Shown: positions 1 to 5,542 of the stretch, one piece after another
Layout of the letters: every line of letters begins with the position of its first letter
How positions within the stretch are numbered: position 1 is the stretch's first letter
From: Bacteroidota bacterium
Lineage (GTDB): Bacteria > Bacteroidota > Bacteroidia > Bacteroidales > VadinHA17
DNA length: 7,250 nt
Assembly: GCA_016868515.1 (NCBI GenBank)
Contig: VGGM01000074.1
Location: 1 to 7,250 of the forward strand
Direction of reading: 5' to 3'
Notes under the pieces: generated by a model
Told to the model about the DNA's origin: nothing
What the model saw: only the letters and a program-made list of their open reading frames with translations
Database searches by the model: none
Translations under genes and position numbers: made by a program

Positions 1-1033
1 GGTAGCCGGCAGATATCCGTTCGTTAAGCAGGGTTGAGGCCTGTATTTTTCCCATTTCTGATGCAAAGGCAGCTTCGAAACGCCGGTACCCTTCACCTGC
101 CTCTGCGATAATGATGCCGGGTTTGGTACAGAACTGTCCTGTACCGAGGGTGACTGAGGCAGCCAGCTGGGCAGCACTCTTTTCGGCACTCTCATTCAGC
201 GATGCGCTGAGCAGCACGACGGGGTTTACGCTTCCCATCTCGGCGAAGAGGGGAATCGGTTTCTCCCTTCCGGCGGCAGCCCTGTGCAGTGCCATGCCAC
301 CGGAGAAAGAGCCGGTGAAGGCCACGGCGGCCGTGAGTGGATGGGTAACAAGTGTCAGGCCGGTTTCGTAGCTGTCGTCGTTGAGATGGCTGAAGATACC
401 TTCAGGCATCCCTGTGTCACGGGCTGCCTTCACAATGGCGTGTGCCACCAGTTCACTGGTTCCGGGGTGTGAAGGGTGAGCCTTTACGATAACCGGGTTG
501 CCGGCTGCCAGGGCCGAAGCGGTGTCGCCACCGGCTGTTGAGAATGCGAGCGGGAAGTTGCTGGCCGAGAAGACAACTACCGGTCCTATGGGCACCAGCA
601 TGCTGCGGATATCGGGTTTGGGTGCAGGCTGCCTCGCGGGTAGGGCCAGGTCTATTGTAGCCTCTACCCATGAGCCCTCCCTGAGCAGCGACGCGAACAT
701 ACGGAGTTGCCCGGTTGTGCGGCCTCTCTCGCCGGTCAGCCTGGTCTCTGTCAGTCCCGATTCTGCAACAGCCCTTTCGATGAGTCTGTTGCCCAGCGCC
801 TCTATCTCCGTTGCTATTGCCTCGAGGAAGAGGGCCCTCTCTTCAGGGGTGCGCGAGCTGAACAGCGGGAATGCTGCTGCTGCTTTTTCAACAGCCAACC
901 CGGCGTCGGAGGCTGAAGCACAGTGGAAAGTCTCTTCCAGGTTCTGCAGGGTGGCAGGATTGAAAGCCCTGAAGGTTCGGGGGCCTCCCGCCACGGTCAT
1001 TCCAGCAATAATATTCTTACCTGTAATATCCAT
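1..1033 (-). CDS. NADP+-type aldehyde dehydrogenase, likely alpha-ketoglutarate semialdehyde dehydrogenase (C-terminus outside window)
   Basis: The minus frame is open from ATG at 1033 to the window edge (344 codons seen; the C-terminal part is missing). Landmarks of the aldehyde dehydrogenase fold are in order: SASNFPLAFS with the oxyanion Asn at about residue 159, NPVIVKAHPSHP with the cofactor-binding Lys184, the nucleotide loop TGSFSGG (G241-G246), FAEMGSVNP with the general base Glu265, and GTGQFCTKPG with the catalytic Cys302. The NPVIVKAHPSHP and GQFCTKPG forms are typical of the 2,5-dioxopentanoate (alpha-ketoglutarate semialdehyde) branch, which oxidises the semialdehyde to 2-oxoglutarate in the cytoplasm. 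It begins 12 bases after the stop of the DapA-family gene, so the two are almost certainly co-transcribed. The partner fits as the enzyme making its substrate. The family is certain; the exact substrate is inferred from motifs and context. Confidence 0.9.
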   Translation of the reverse strand, partial: MDITGKNIIAGMTVAGGPRTFRAFNPATLQNLEETFHCASASDAGLAVEKAAAAFPLFSSRTPEERALFLEAIATEIEALGNRLIERAVAESGLTETRLTGERGRTTGQLRMFASLLREGSWVEATIDLALPARQPAPKPDIRSMLVPIGPVVVFSASNFPLAFSTAGGDTASALAAGNPVIVKAHPSHPGTSELVAHAIVKAARDTGMPEGIFSHLNDDSYETGLTLVTHPLTAAVAFTGSFSGGMALHRAAAGREKPIPLFAEMGSVNPVVLLSASLNESAEKSAAQLAASVTLGTGQFCTKPGIIIAEAGEGYRRFEAAFASEMGKIQASTLLNERISAGY

Positions 1034-1045
1034 TTTACCGTAGCA

Positions 1046-1954
1046 TTAAAGTTTTGGGAGTGCAGGTCGGATTGCTATTGCATCGTCAATTATCTTTTTG
1101 ATTCTTGTCCTCTCTTCTCCCTGAAGCGGAAGACGCGGTGCACGGACATACTCCGAGCCGATACCCGTTGCCGCCTCGGCAAGCTTGATGTACTGTACCA
1201 GTTTGGGGTGTATGTCGAGCTCGAGAAGCGGGAGGAACCACCTGTAAATCTTCAGGGCTTCGCTGTACCGGCCCTGCTGTACAAGCTCATAAATAACCAC
1301 CGTCTCGCGCGGGAAGGCGCAGACCAGTCCGGCTACCCATCCATCGGCTCCCATAACCAGTTCCTCCATTGCCAGCGTGTCGACGCCGCAGAGAATTTTG
1401 AACCTGTCGCCGAAGGCATTCTTCATGCGGGTTACGTTTGAGATGTCGCGGGTCGATTCCTTAACTGAAACAATGTTGGGAACCTTCGCCAGTTCGGCGA
1501 ACATTTCAATGGTAACCATAATGCCGTAATCGACGGGGTTGTTGTAGATCATAACAGGCAGTTCGGTAGCCTGAGCCACTGCCCTGAAGTACTCAACTGT
1601 TTCGTGCGAATCGGCTTTATAGCGCAGTGGCGGCAGAAGCATGATACCTTCTGCACCGAGGCTCTTTGCCCGGGCGGCAAATGCGACGGCTACAGCCGTT
1701 GACTGTTCGGCGATATTTACTATGACAGGGATCTTACCTGCCAGATGTGCAACGGCTTCCTTTAGAAGGAGTTCCTTCTCCTCCTGAGTGAGGGTTGAGG
1801 CTTCGCCGAGTGAGCCGCCAAGGATAACGCCATGAACACCCGCAGCGACCTGCGCATCGAGGCTCTTCTTAAACAGGGGCAGATCGAGCCTGTCATCTGC
1901 CGTAAATTTGGTTGTCAGCGCCGGGTAGACACCTTTCCAGGTAATTCTGCTCAT
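1046..1954 (-). CDS. Dihydrodipicolinate synthase/N-acetylneuraminate lyase family protein, likely pyrroline-4-hydroxy-2-carboxylate deaminase
   Basis: A complete 302-residue class I aldolase-type TIM barrel, the usual length for the family. Visible motifs are GGSLGEAST (46-54, the GTTGE-like substrate loop), YNNP (137-140, with Tyr137 as proton relay) and VSVKEST (162-168, with Schiff-base Lys165). True DapA is unlikely because the neighbours are catabolic: an aldehyde dehydrogenase of the ketoglutarate-semialdehyde type follows after 12 bases, and an AraC regulator is divergent. In bacterial hydroxyproline catabolism a member of this family deaminates and dehydrates cis-4-hydroxy-D-proline imine to alpha-ketoglutarate semialdehyde. 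The alternative is 2-keto-3-deoxy-L-arabinonate dehydratase, same family and same product. ATG at 1954 is chosen because MSRITWKGVYPALTT matches the usual N-terminus; the bases before it are A-rich with no Shine-Dalgarno sequence. Confidence 0.85.
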   Translation of the reverse strand: MSRITWKGVYPALTTKFTADDRLDLPLFKKSLDAQVAAGVHGVILGGSLGEASTLTQEEKELLLKEAVAHLAGKIPVIVNIAEQSTAVAVAFAARAKSLGAEGIMLLPPLRYKADSHETVEYFRAVAQATELPVMIYNNPVDYGIMVTIEMFAELAKVPNIVSVKESTRDISNVTRMKNAFGDRFKILCGVDTLAMEELVMGADGWVAGLVCAFPRETVVIYELVQQGRYSEALKIYRWFLPLLELDIHPKLVQYIKLAEAATGIGSEYVRAPRLPLQGEERTRIKKIIDDAIAIRPALPKL

Positions 1955-2074
1955 ATTCTTGTCTTATTAGTTGTTTTTCTGATGTTATAAACAACATTGC
2001 TGTGCCTTATTTTACCACTTTGTTAGCGAACATTGATACTAATTTAGCTGTTTTATAAACAAACGGGCAGATTA
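1955..2074. promoter_or_regulatory. Divergent control region with three TGTT/AACA palindromes
   Basis: The 120-base spacer between the leftward catabolic genes and the rightward AraC gene is AT-rich. It holds three small inverted repeats: TGTT-N3-AACA at 1983-1993 (inside a wider ATGTT-N6-AACAT at 1982-1997), TGTT-N4-AACA at 2021-2032, and TGTTT-N3-AAACA at 2049-2061. The first and third also share the direct 10-mer TTATAAACAA (1985-1994, 2053-2062). They could be operator half-sites for the AraC regulator or another factor. In AT-rich DNA some of this may be chance. No convincing promoter for the leftward genes was found. Confidence 0.4.
2019..2047 (+). promoter_or_regulatory. Candidate Bacteroidota-type promoter for the AraC gene
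   Basis: TTTG (2019-2022) is followed after 17 bases by TAATTTAG (2040-2047), one mismatch from TAnnTTTG. The expected start near 2053 would leave a leader of about 22 bases. The TGTT-N4-AACA palindrome at 2021-2032 overlaps the -33 element, which would suit autorepression. This is weaker than the two exact matches elsewhere in the window. Confidence 0.35.
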
Positions 2075-2950
2075 ATGGGTAACAAAAAGCAAAGCACACC
2101 ACTTTTATTTAAGATAGCCAAGACCGATTCGGAGTCGTTCAATGTTCAGCCGGAGTCGGGCGAGAGTTTCTATCCCTGGCTGCATTATCACCCCGAGATG
2201 CAGATTACACTTGTAAAGAGGGGTTCAGGAACCTATTTCATAGGTGATTCGACCGGGCAGTTCGGTCCGGGCGATGTTTTCGTGATTGGTCCCGGCACAC
2301 CCCACCTTTTCCGCAACGAGCCGGAAATCTCTGAAAATGAAGGAGTGGAATCGCTGAGCATATATTTCAGGAGGGAGGCTTTTGGGGACAAACTTCTTAC
2401 GCTACCCGAGACATCGGCGATTGAAGCTCTGATAGAGAGGTCGAAATTCGGTATTGTCGTTGAGAAGGAGAGCCAGGATGAGGCGGCCCGGCAGATTGAA
2501 ACTATTTACTCTGCGGAAGGGTTTAACAGGCTGATGGAGCTTCTCCGCCTCCTCAACAGCCTTGCCACCGGTTATTCAATAAAGGTAATTTCAAGAAATC
2601 TTCTCACCTCGATGCTCGACAACAATGACGACAAGCGTCTGAATGATGTATTCCGGTTTATGGCACGGTACTACCGCAGGCAGGTGAGTCTGAAGGAGGT
2701 GGCCGGAGTGGCCAGTATGAGCGAAACGGCCTTCTGCAGGTACTTTGTCAGGCGGACGGGCAAGACCTTTACAGGCTTTATGAATGAGATAAGGATTGGG
2801 TATGCCTGCCGCATGCTTCAGTCGGCCGGGATGAGCATAGGTGAGGTAGCATATTCATGCGGCTACGGCAACATTTCACATTTCAACAGGCAGTTTCTGC
2901 GCATTACCGGAAAGAGACCCGGAGATTACCGGAAAGGAATTAAATTATAG
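2075..2950 (+). CDS. AraC-family transcriptional regulator with N-terminal cupin sensor domain
   Basis: 291 residues, typical of the family. Residues about 20-100 form a cupin-like ligand pocket: YPWLHYHPEMQITLV (33-47) and GPGDVFVIGPGTPHLF (64-79) carry the His/Glu-rich strands and the turn before the second His. Residues about 188-288 form the paired helix-turn-helix DNA-binding domain: VSLKEVAGVASMSETAFCRY (204-223) as helix-turn-helix 1, and SIGEVAYSCGYGNISHFNRQ (254-273) followed by FLRITGKRPGDYRK as the conserved second one. It is transcribed away from the DapA-family/aldehyde dehydrogenase pair, the usual position for a substrate-responsive local regulator, so it probably controls those genes in response to their substrate (inference). 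The aldo/keto reductase gene follows after 32 bases. The inducer cannot be read from the sequence. Confidence 0.93.
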   Translation: MGNKKQSTPLLFKIAKTDSESFNVQPESGESFYPWLHYHPEMQITLVKRGSGTYFIGDSTGQFGPGDVFVIGPGTPHLFRNEPEISENEGVESLSIYFRREAFGDKLLTLPETSAIEALIERSKFGIVVEKESQDEAARQIETIYSAEGFNRLMELLRLLNSLATGYSIKVISRNLLTSMLDNNDDKRLNDVFRFMARYYRRQVSLKEVAGVASMSETAFCRYFVRRTGKTFTGFMNEIRIGYACRMLQSAGMSIGEVAYSCGYGNISHFNRQFLRITGKRPGDYRKGIKL

Positions 2951-2982
2951 TTACATTTGGGATTCAGCGTTTTGTATAATTC

Positions 2983-3975
2983 ATGATTTACAGGATGATA
3001 GGAGCCGGGAGAGACGCCGTTTCGGCCATTGGCCTCGGGTGCATGGGCATGTCGCACTTTTATGAAGGGCGCGATGACAGGGAGAGTGTTGCAACCCTTC
3101 ACAGGGCTCTGGACCTGGGTATAAACTTCTGGGATACGGCCGACTTTTACGGGAACGGTGAAAATGAGATGCTGATTTCCGGTGTGCTGAGGGAGAACCG
3201 TGAAAAGATATTCATTGCCACCAAGTTTGGCTTCAGGGCTGAGCCCGGGGTGGACTATTTCAATACGAGGCTCGACTGTTCACCTGAGTGGCTGCGGCAG
3301 GCAGCAGAGCATAGCCTCCGAAGGCTTGGCGTTGAATGCATTGACCTTTACTATGCCCATCGTGTCGACCCTGCCGTACCGGTAGAGGAGACCTTCGGAG
3401 CCATGGCTGAACTTGTCAGGGAGGGAAAGGTGAGGTATCTGGGTTTGTCGGAAGCATCGGCCATATCGATACGGAAAGCCCATGCCGTACACCCGGTGAC
3501 AGCGCTGCAGAGCGAATATTCATTGTTGTCGAGGGAGGTGGAAAAAGAGATTATTGATGTGACGAGGGAACTCGGAATAAGCGTGGTCCCTTTCTCCCCG
3601 CTTGGCAGGGGGATGTTCACTGAAAATTTTGAGAACCTGGGTTCACTGGTGGGCTCTGATCCGCGTCACACCCTCCCAAGGTTTCAGGGAGAGCACCTTG
3701 AGAATAACAGGCAGATGATGCGGGAGCTGACCATGTTTGCTGCAGATCGTAATATCACCGTATCGCAGATGGCGCTGGCATGGCTGCTGTCGAGGGGTGA
3801 GAATATAATACCGATACCCGGAACACGCAGGAGGAAGTATCTGGAAGAGAATGCCAGGGCTGTTGAAATTGCTCTGAACCGGTCTGATATTAATGAAATA
3901 GAGGATATTATAGCCCGGTACCCCAACACCGGAGAACGTTACGGAGAAGCTGGTATGAAGCTCGTGAACAGGTAA
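2983..3975 (+). CDS. Aldo/keto reductase
   Basis: 330 residues, a full-length NADPH-dependent aldo/keto reductase TIM barrel. The catalytic tetrad is visible: Asp51 and Tyr56 in [10 protein letters not shown] (48-57), Lys81 in IATKFGF (78-84) and His126 in YYAHRVD (123-129). The N-terminal [15 protein letters not shown] (15-29) and C-terminal [16 protein letters not shown] (275-290, the 2'-phosphate-binding region) are those of the YakC-like group of soluble aldehyde/ketone reductases. It starts 32 bases after the AraC gene on the same strand and is followed by a strong terminator hairpin, so the two may be one transcript. Its substrate is unknown. The clustering may be incidental, or it may reduce an aldehyde intermediate or a toxic by-product. 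Confidence 0.93.
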   Translation: MIYRMIGAGRDAVSAIGLGCMGMSHFYEGRDDRESVATLHRALDLGINFWDTADFYGNGENEMLISGVLRENREKIFIATKFGFRAEPGVDYFNTRLDCSPEWLRQAAEHSLRRLGVECIDLYYAHRVDPAVPVEETFGAMAELVREGKVRYLGLSEASAISIRKAHAVHPVTALQSEYSLLSREVEKEIIDVTRELGISVVPFSPLGRGMFTENFENLGSLVGSDPRHTLPRFQGEHLENNRQMMRELTMFAADRNITVSQMALAWLLSRGENIIPIPGTRRRKYLEENARAVEIALNRSDINEIEDIIARYPNTGERYGEAGMKLVNR

Positions 3976-4004
3976 TTTAAGGGAGGCAGTTACAGAGAGA
4001 TTAT

Positions 4005-4052
4005 AAAACAGTTCGGGAGTGATTGCTCCAGCTCTCACCCCCGCTCTGTTTT
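4005..4052. terminator. Two-way intrinsic terminator after the aldo/keto reductase gene
   Basis: An extended hairpin: AAAACAG (4005-4011) pairs with CTGTTTT (4046-4052); after a 2x2 internal loop, CGGGAGTGA (4014-4022) pairs with TCACCCCCG (4035-4043) with one A-C mismatch; the loop is 12 bases. Each strand ends in CTGTTTT, so it can stop transcription from both sides. It begins 30 bases after the reductase stop and its last base is the first base of the left tRNA-end repeat. Before the island arrived it would have lain directly behind the tRNA-Arg gene and served both. Confidence 0.75.
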
Positions 4053-4067
4053 GTAGTCCCACCAGGA
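4052..4067. repeat. Left attachment-site repeat (orphan tRNA-Arg 3' end)
   Basis: TGTAGTCCCACCAGGA is identical to 6786-6801 but has no tRNA body attached; similarity stops at 4068. AGTCCCA (4055-4061) also forms a perfect 7-base inverted repeat with TGGGACT (4072-4078) across 10 bases, a layout like the paired core-binding arms of a tyrosine recombinase. The right copy lacks this second arm. Confidence 0.65.
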
Positions 4068-4127
4068 CGTTTGGGACTCGAAACGCCCTCTATAACAGCT
4101 GAAATGTCTGAAAATTAATAATATATG

Positions 4128-4153
4128 CAGGGGTACAATTCAGGGGTACATTT
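4128..4153 (+). repeat. 13-base tandem direct repeat before the integrase-like relic
   Basis: CAGGGGTACA occurs at 4128-4137 and again at 4141-4150, exactly 13 bases apart, and the second copy is 3 bases from the ATG at 4154. Short direct repeats between an attachment site and an integrase start can be arm-type integrase binding sites; that role is inferred from position only. Confidence 0.4.
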
Positions 4154-4366
4154 ATGGCAAGGTTATTCACAACATTGCAATGGCTCAGGCGATATGGCAG
4201 CAAAAGGGGTCATCAGGTTTTTATCAGGGTTTGGATCCGTAACGGTATCGAAACGGAAACTCCTTTTATGAGTACGAAAATCATCTCAGAACCCCGATTA
4301 GTGTGTGAAAAGAACACTGGAACAAAGGGTATATTACCGGTGGGGTATATCATATTTCAGCGATAA
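4154..4366 (+). pseudogene. Possible decayed integrase N-terminus (arm DNA-binding region)
   Basis: A 70-codon frame directly inside the left repeat, where integrase genes usually sit. The stretch VFIRVWIRNGIETETPF (about residues 23-39) loosely recalls the beta-strand-rich arm-binding N-terminus of Bacteroidota tyrosine integrases (pattern: isoleucine-rich strand, RNG turn, strand, STGI-like end, here MSTKI). It then stops, with no catalytic domain (no R...HxxR...Y) anywhere in the island. The similarity is weak and judged by eye. It may instead be a random open frame, and a short real gene is also possible. Confidence 0.25.
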
Positions 4367-4661
4367 CGGTTGTATCCGCACAACAGGTAAAGTATTAAAG
4401 TTGAATAGAATTTACACCTATAAGGAAGGAGAGCATGTTGATATCGTAAGACTTACAGATGTCCATATAGAAAGTAAATACCTGTACTGCTGTTTATTTT
4501 TCTTTTCAAAGAATGAGATTATAACTGTCCGGCATACCATGTAAAAAGGTGTGCCAATATTTTGGACTATATCTGATAACAGTGAGTTTGATGAGATAAT
4601 GTCCATAAAAAGTTGGAATGAGGTTAGCAAAGACGAAGAACTTCTGGAATTTGACTTCTGA
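4305..4661 (+). pseudogene. Hypothetical protein gene split by one in-frame TAA
   Basis: From GTG at 4305 one frame runs 79 codons to TAA at 4542-4544, then continues in the same frame for 38 more codons to TGA at 4659-4661. Both halves look like real protein: RIYTYKEGEHVDIVRLTDV and KYLYCCLFFFSKNEIITVRH before the stop, KGVPIFWTISDNSEFDEIM and WNEVSKDEELLEFDF after it. The acidic, aromatic-rich style is continuous, which suggests one ancestral gene of about 115 residues or more broken by a point mutation. I do not recognise the family. The true start is unclear: the first 20 or so codons look less protein-like. The region lies between the possible integrase relic and the AbiE control region. 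It may also be two short genes, or noncoding. Confidence 0.35.
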
Positions 4662-4721
4662 TTTCATTAAATAATTTCCAATCTTGGTAGTATTACTACC
4701 TATTTTGACACATTCTTAATG

Positions 4722-4741
4722 AAAATATTGATCAATATTTT
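4722..4741. repeat. 20-base perfect palindrome in the abiE control region
   Basis: AAAATATTGATCAATATTTT equals its own reverse complement. It lies between the two operator-like blocks and ends inside the -33 TTTG (4739-4742). A wider inverted pair, TTAATGAAA (4716-4724) and TTTCATTAA (4745-4753), surrounds it. It could be a further regulator site or a cruciform-prone spacer. Confidence 0.6.
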
Positions 4742-4769
4742 GCATTTCATTAAAAATGTTCTAATTTTG
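4739..4769 (+). promoter_or_regulatory. Bacteroidota-type promoter of abiEi-abiEii, probably leaderless
   Basis: TTTG (4739-4742), 19 bases, then TAATTTTG (4762-4769) is an exact match to TTTG/TAnnTTTG. Transcription would begin some 5-7 bases beyond the -7 element, at or next to the ATG at 4775, leaving essentially no leader. The second operator-like block covers the -7 element and start codon, so a bound repressor would block the polymerase. Confidence 0.65.
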
Positions 4770-4774
4770 GTAGC

Positions 4775-5542
4775 ATGACTACTAATTCTGACAAAAAACT
4801 AATGAGTCTTCTGGCCATTCATGTGCCGGGAACAGTTCTTCTTGCATCCTGGCTGGAAAAGAATGGCATCTCGAGGGATCTGCAACAGTATTATCTGAAA
4901 AGTGGCTGGCTCGAATCCTATGGGTTCGGAGCATTCAAACGGCCTAATGAAAACGTGCAATGGACCGGAGCTTTATACTCTTTACAGAGACAAACCGAAT
5001 TACAGGTTCATGCAGGAGGTTTGACATCCTTATCGCTTCAGGGACTATCCCATTATTTACGAGTGGAAAAGGAACCGCTCTATCTGTTCTCTCCACAATA
5101 TGTTAAACTACCAAAGTGGTTTCTTAGCCAGGAATGGAGTACCCGGATAACACATGTGAAAACGAAGTTACTTCCTGTAAAATTTGCTTTAAATGATTAT
5201 TCCCAGGATGGTATAAAACTCCAGATATCATCGGCTGAGCGGGCGATACTAGAGTGTTTGCACCTGACTCCTAATCGATTCGATATGGTTGAATGTTATC
5301 AGGTATTTGAGGGTCTTTTAAATCTGCGTCCAAAACTCCTGCAGGAATTGTTGGAGAACTGTAACTCAATAAAAGTAAAACGCTTGTTTTTATATATGGC
5401 ATCTAAAGTCAATCATCAGTGGCTGGAATTCGTTGACAGATCTAATATAGAATTGGGAACCGGTGACAGGGTTATTGTAAAAGGTGGAGTTTATGTATCA
5501 AAATACAGGATATCGATACCAAAAGAATTAACTGCGTTATGA
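4775..5542 (+). CDS. abiEi: AbiEi-family antitoxin/transcriptional regulator (type IV toxin-antitoxin)
   Basis: 255 residues. The N-terminal region (about 8-95) carries the winged-helix pattern of AbiEi antitoxins: PGTVLLASWLEKNGISRDLQ (18-37) followed by YYLKSGWLESYGFGAFKRP (39-57), then ALYSLQRQTELQVHAGGLTS (66-85). The C-terminal region (about 100-250) includes LQISSAERAILECLHLTP (149-166) and VKGGVYVSKYRISIPKEL (235-252), as in the AbiEi_3 group. The antitoxin opposes the nucleotidyltransferase toxin without stable protein binding (type IV) and usually represses the operon. The stop overlaps the toxin start by ATGA (5539-5542), giving translational coupling. ATG 4775 is preferred over Met10 (4802) because the promoter and operator-like repeat are positioned on it; the KKLMSLL segment before the wing helix would be lost with the later start. 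Confidence 0.88.
   Translation: MTTNSDKKLMSLLAIHVPGTVLLASWLEKNGISRDLQQYYLKSGWLESYGFGAFKRPNENVQWTGALYSLQRQTELQVHAGGLTSLSLQGLSHYLRVEKEPLYLFSPQYVKLPKWFLSQEWSTRITHVKTKLLPVKFALNDYSQDGIKLQISSAERAILECLHLTPNRFDMVECYQVFEGLLNLRPKLLQELLENCNSIKVKRLFLYMASKVNHQWLEFVDRSNIELGTGDRVIVKGGVYVSKYRISIPKELTAL

Larger units (their letters stand above)
4661..4793. repeat. Duplicated 50-base control block upstream of and over the abiEi start (putative operators)
   Basis: Bases 4661-4710 and 4744-4793 align without gaps at 40 of 50 positions, 83 bases apart (about eight helical turns). Each copy centres on an inverted repeat: GGTAGT-ATT-ACTACC (4686-4700, perfect 6-base arms) and GTAG-N5-CTAC (4770-4782, extendable by a G-T and a T-A pair). 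The second copy contains the -7 element and the abiEi ATG. AbiEi antitoxins of streptococci are known to repress their own operon by binding two inverted repeats near the promoter; two similar blocks here suggest the same logic. Copy 1 has ATT where copy 2 has ATG and has lost the -7 consensus. Confidence 0.6.

Noticed and set aside
111..1043. Open frames on the plus strand over the aldehyde dehydrogenase
   Set aside because: They are antisense to a frame with all catalytic dehydrogenase motifs and show no protein-like patterns.
923..1441. 172-codon plus-strand frame over the DapA-family gene
   Set aside because: Antisense shadow; the minus frame has the Tyr/Lys catalytic motifs and full family length.
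1046..1954. True biosynthetic DapA (lysine pathway)
   Set aside because: The operon partner is a semialdehyde dehydrogenase with a divergent AraC regulator, and the substrate loop reads GGSLGE rather than the usual GTTGE.
2951..2982. Separate promoter for the aldo/keto reductase in the 32-base gap
   Set aside because: TTTG and TATAAT-like pieces exist but are too close to each other and to the ATG for a Bacteroidota promoter.
3643..4062. 139-codon minus-strand frame over the reductase end and terminator
   Set aside because: It runs through the terminator hairpin and lies opposite a conserved reductase C-terminus; no recognisable features.
4052..4110. A second, complete tRNA gene at the left repeat
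   Set aside because: Only the 16-base 3' end matches; the following bases do not form D, anticodon or T arms in order.
4661..4793. CRISPR or other repeat array
   Set aside because: Only two copies with 80% identity, overlapping a promoter and start codon; no further units.
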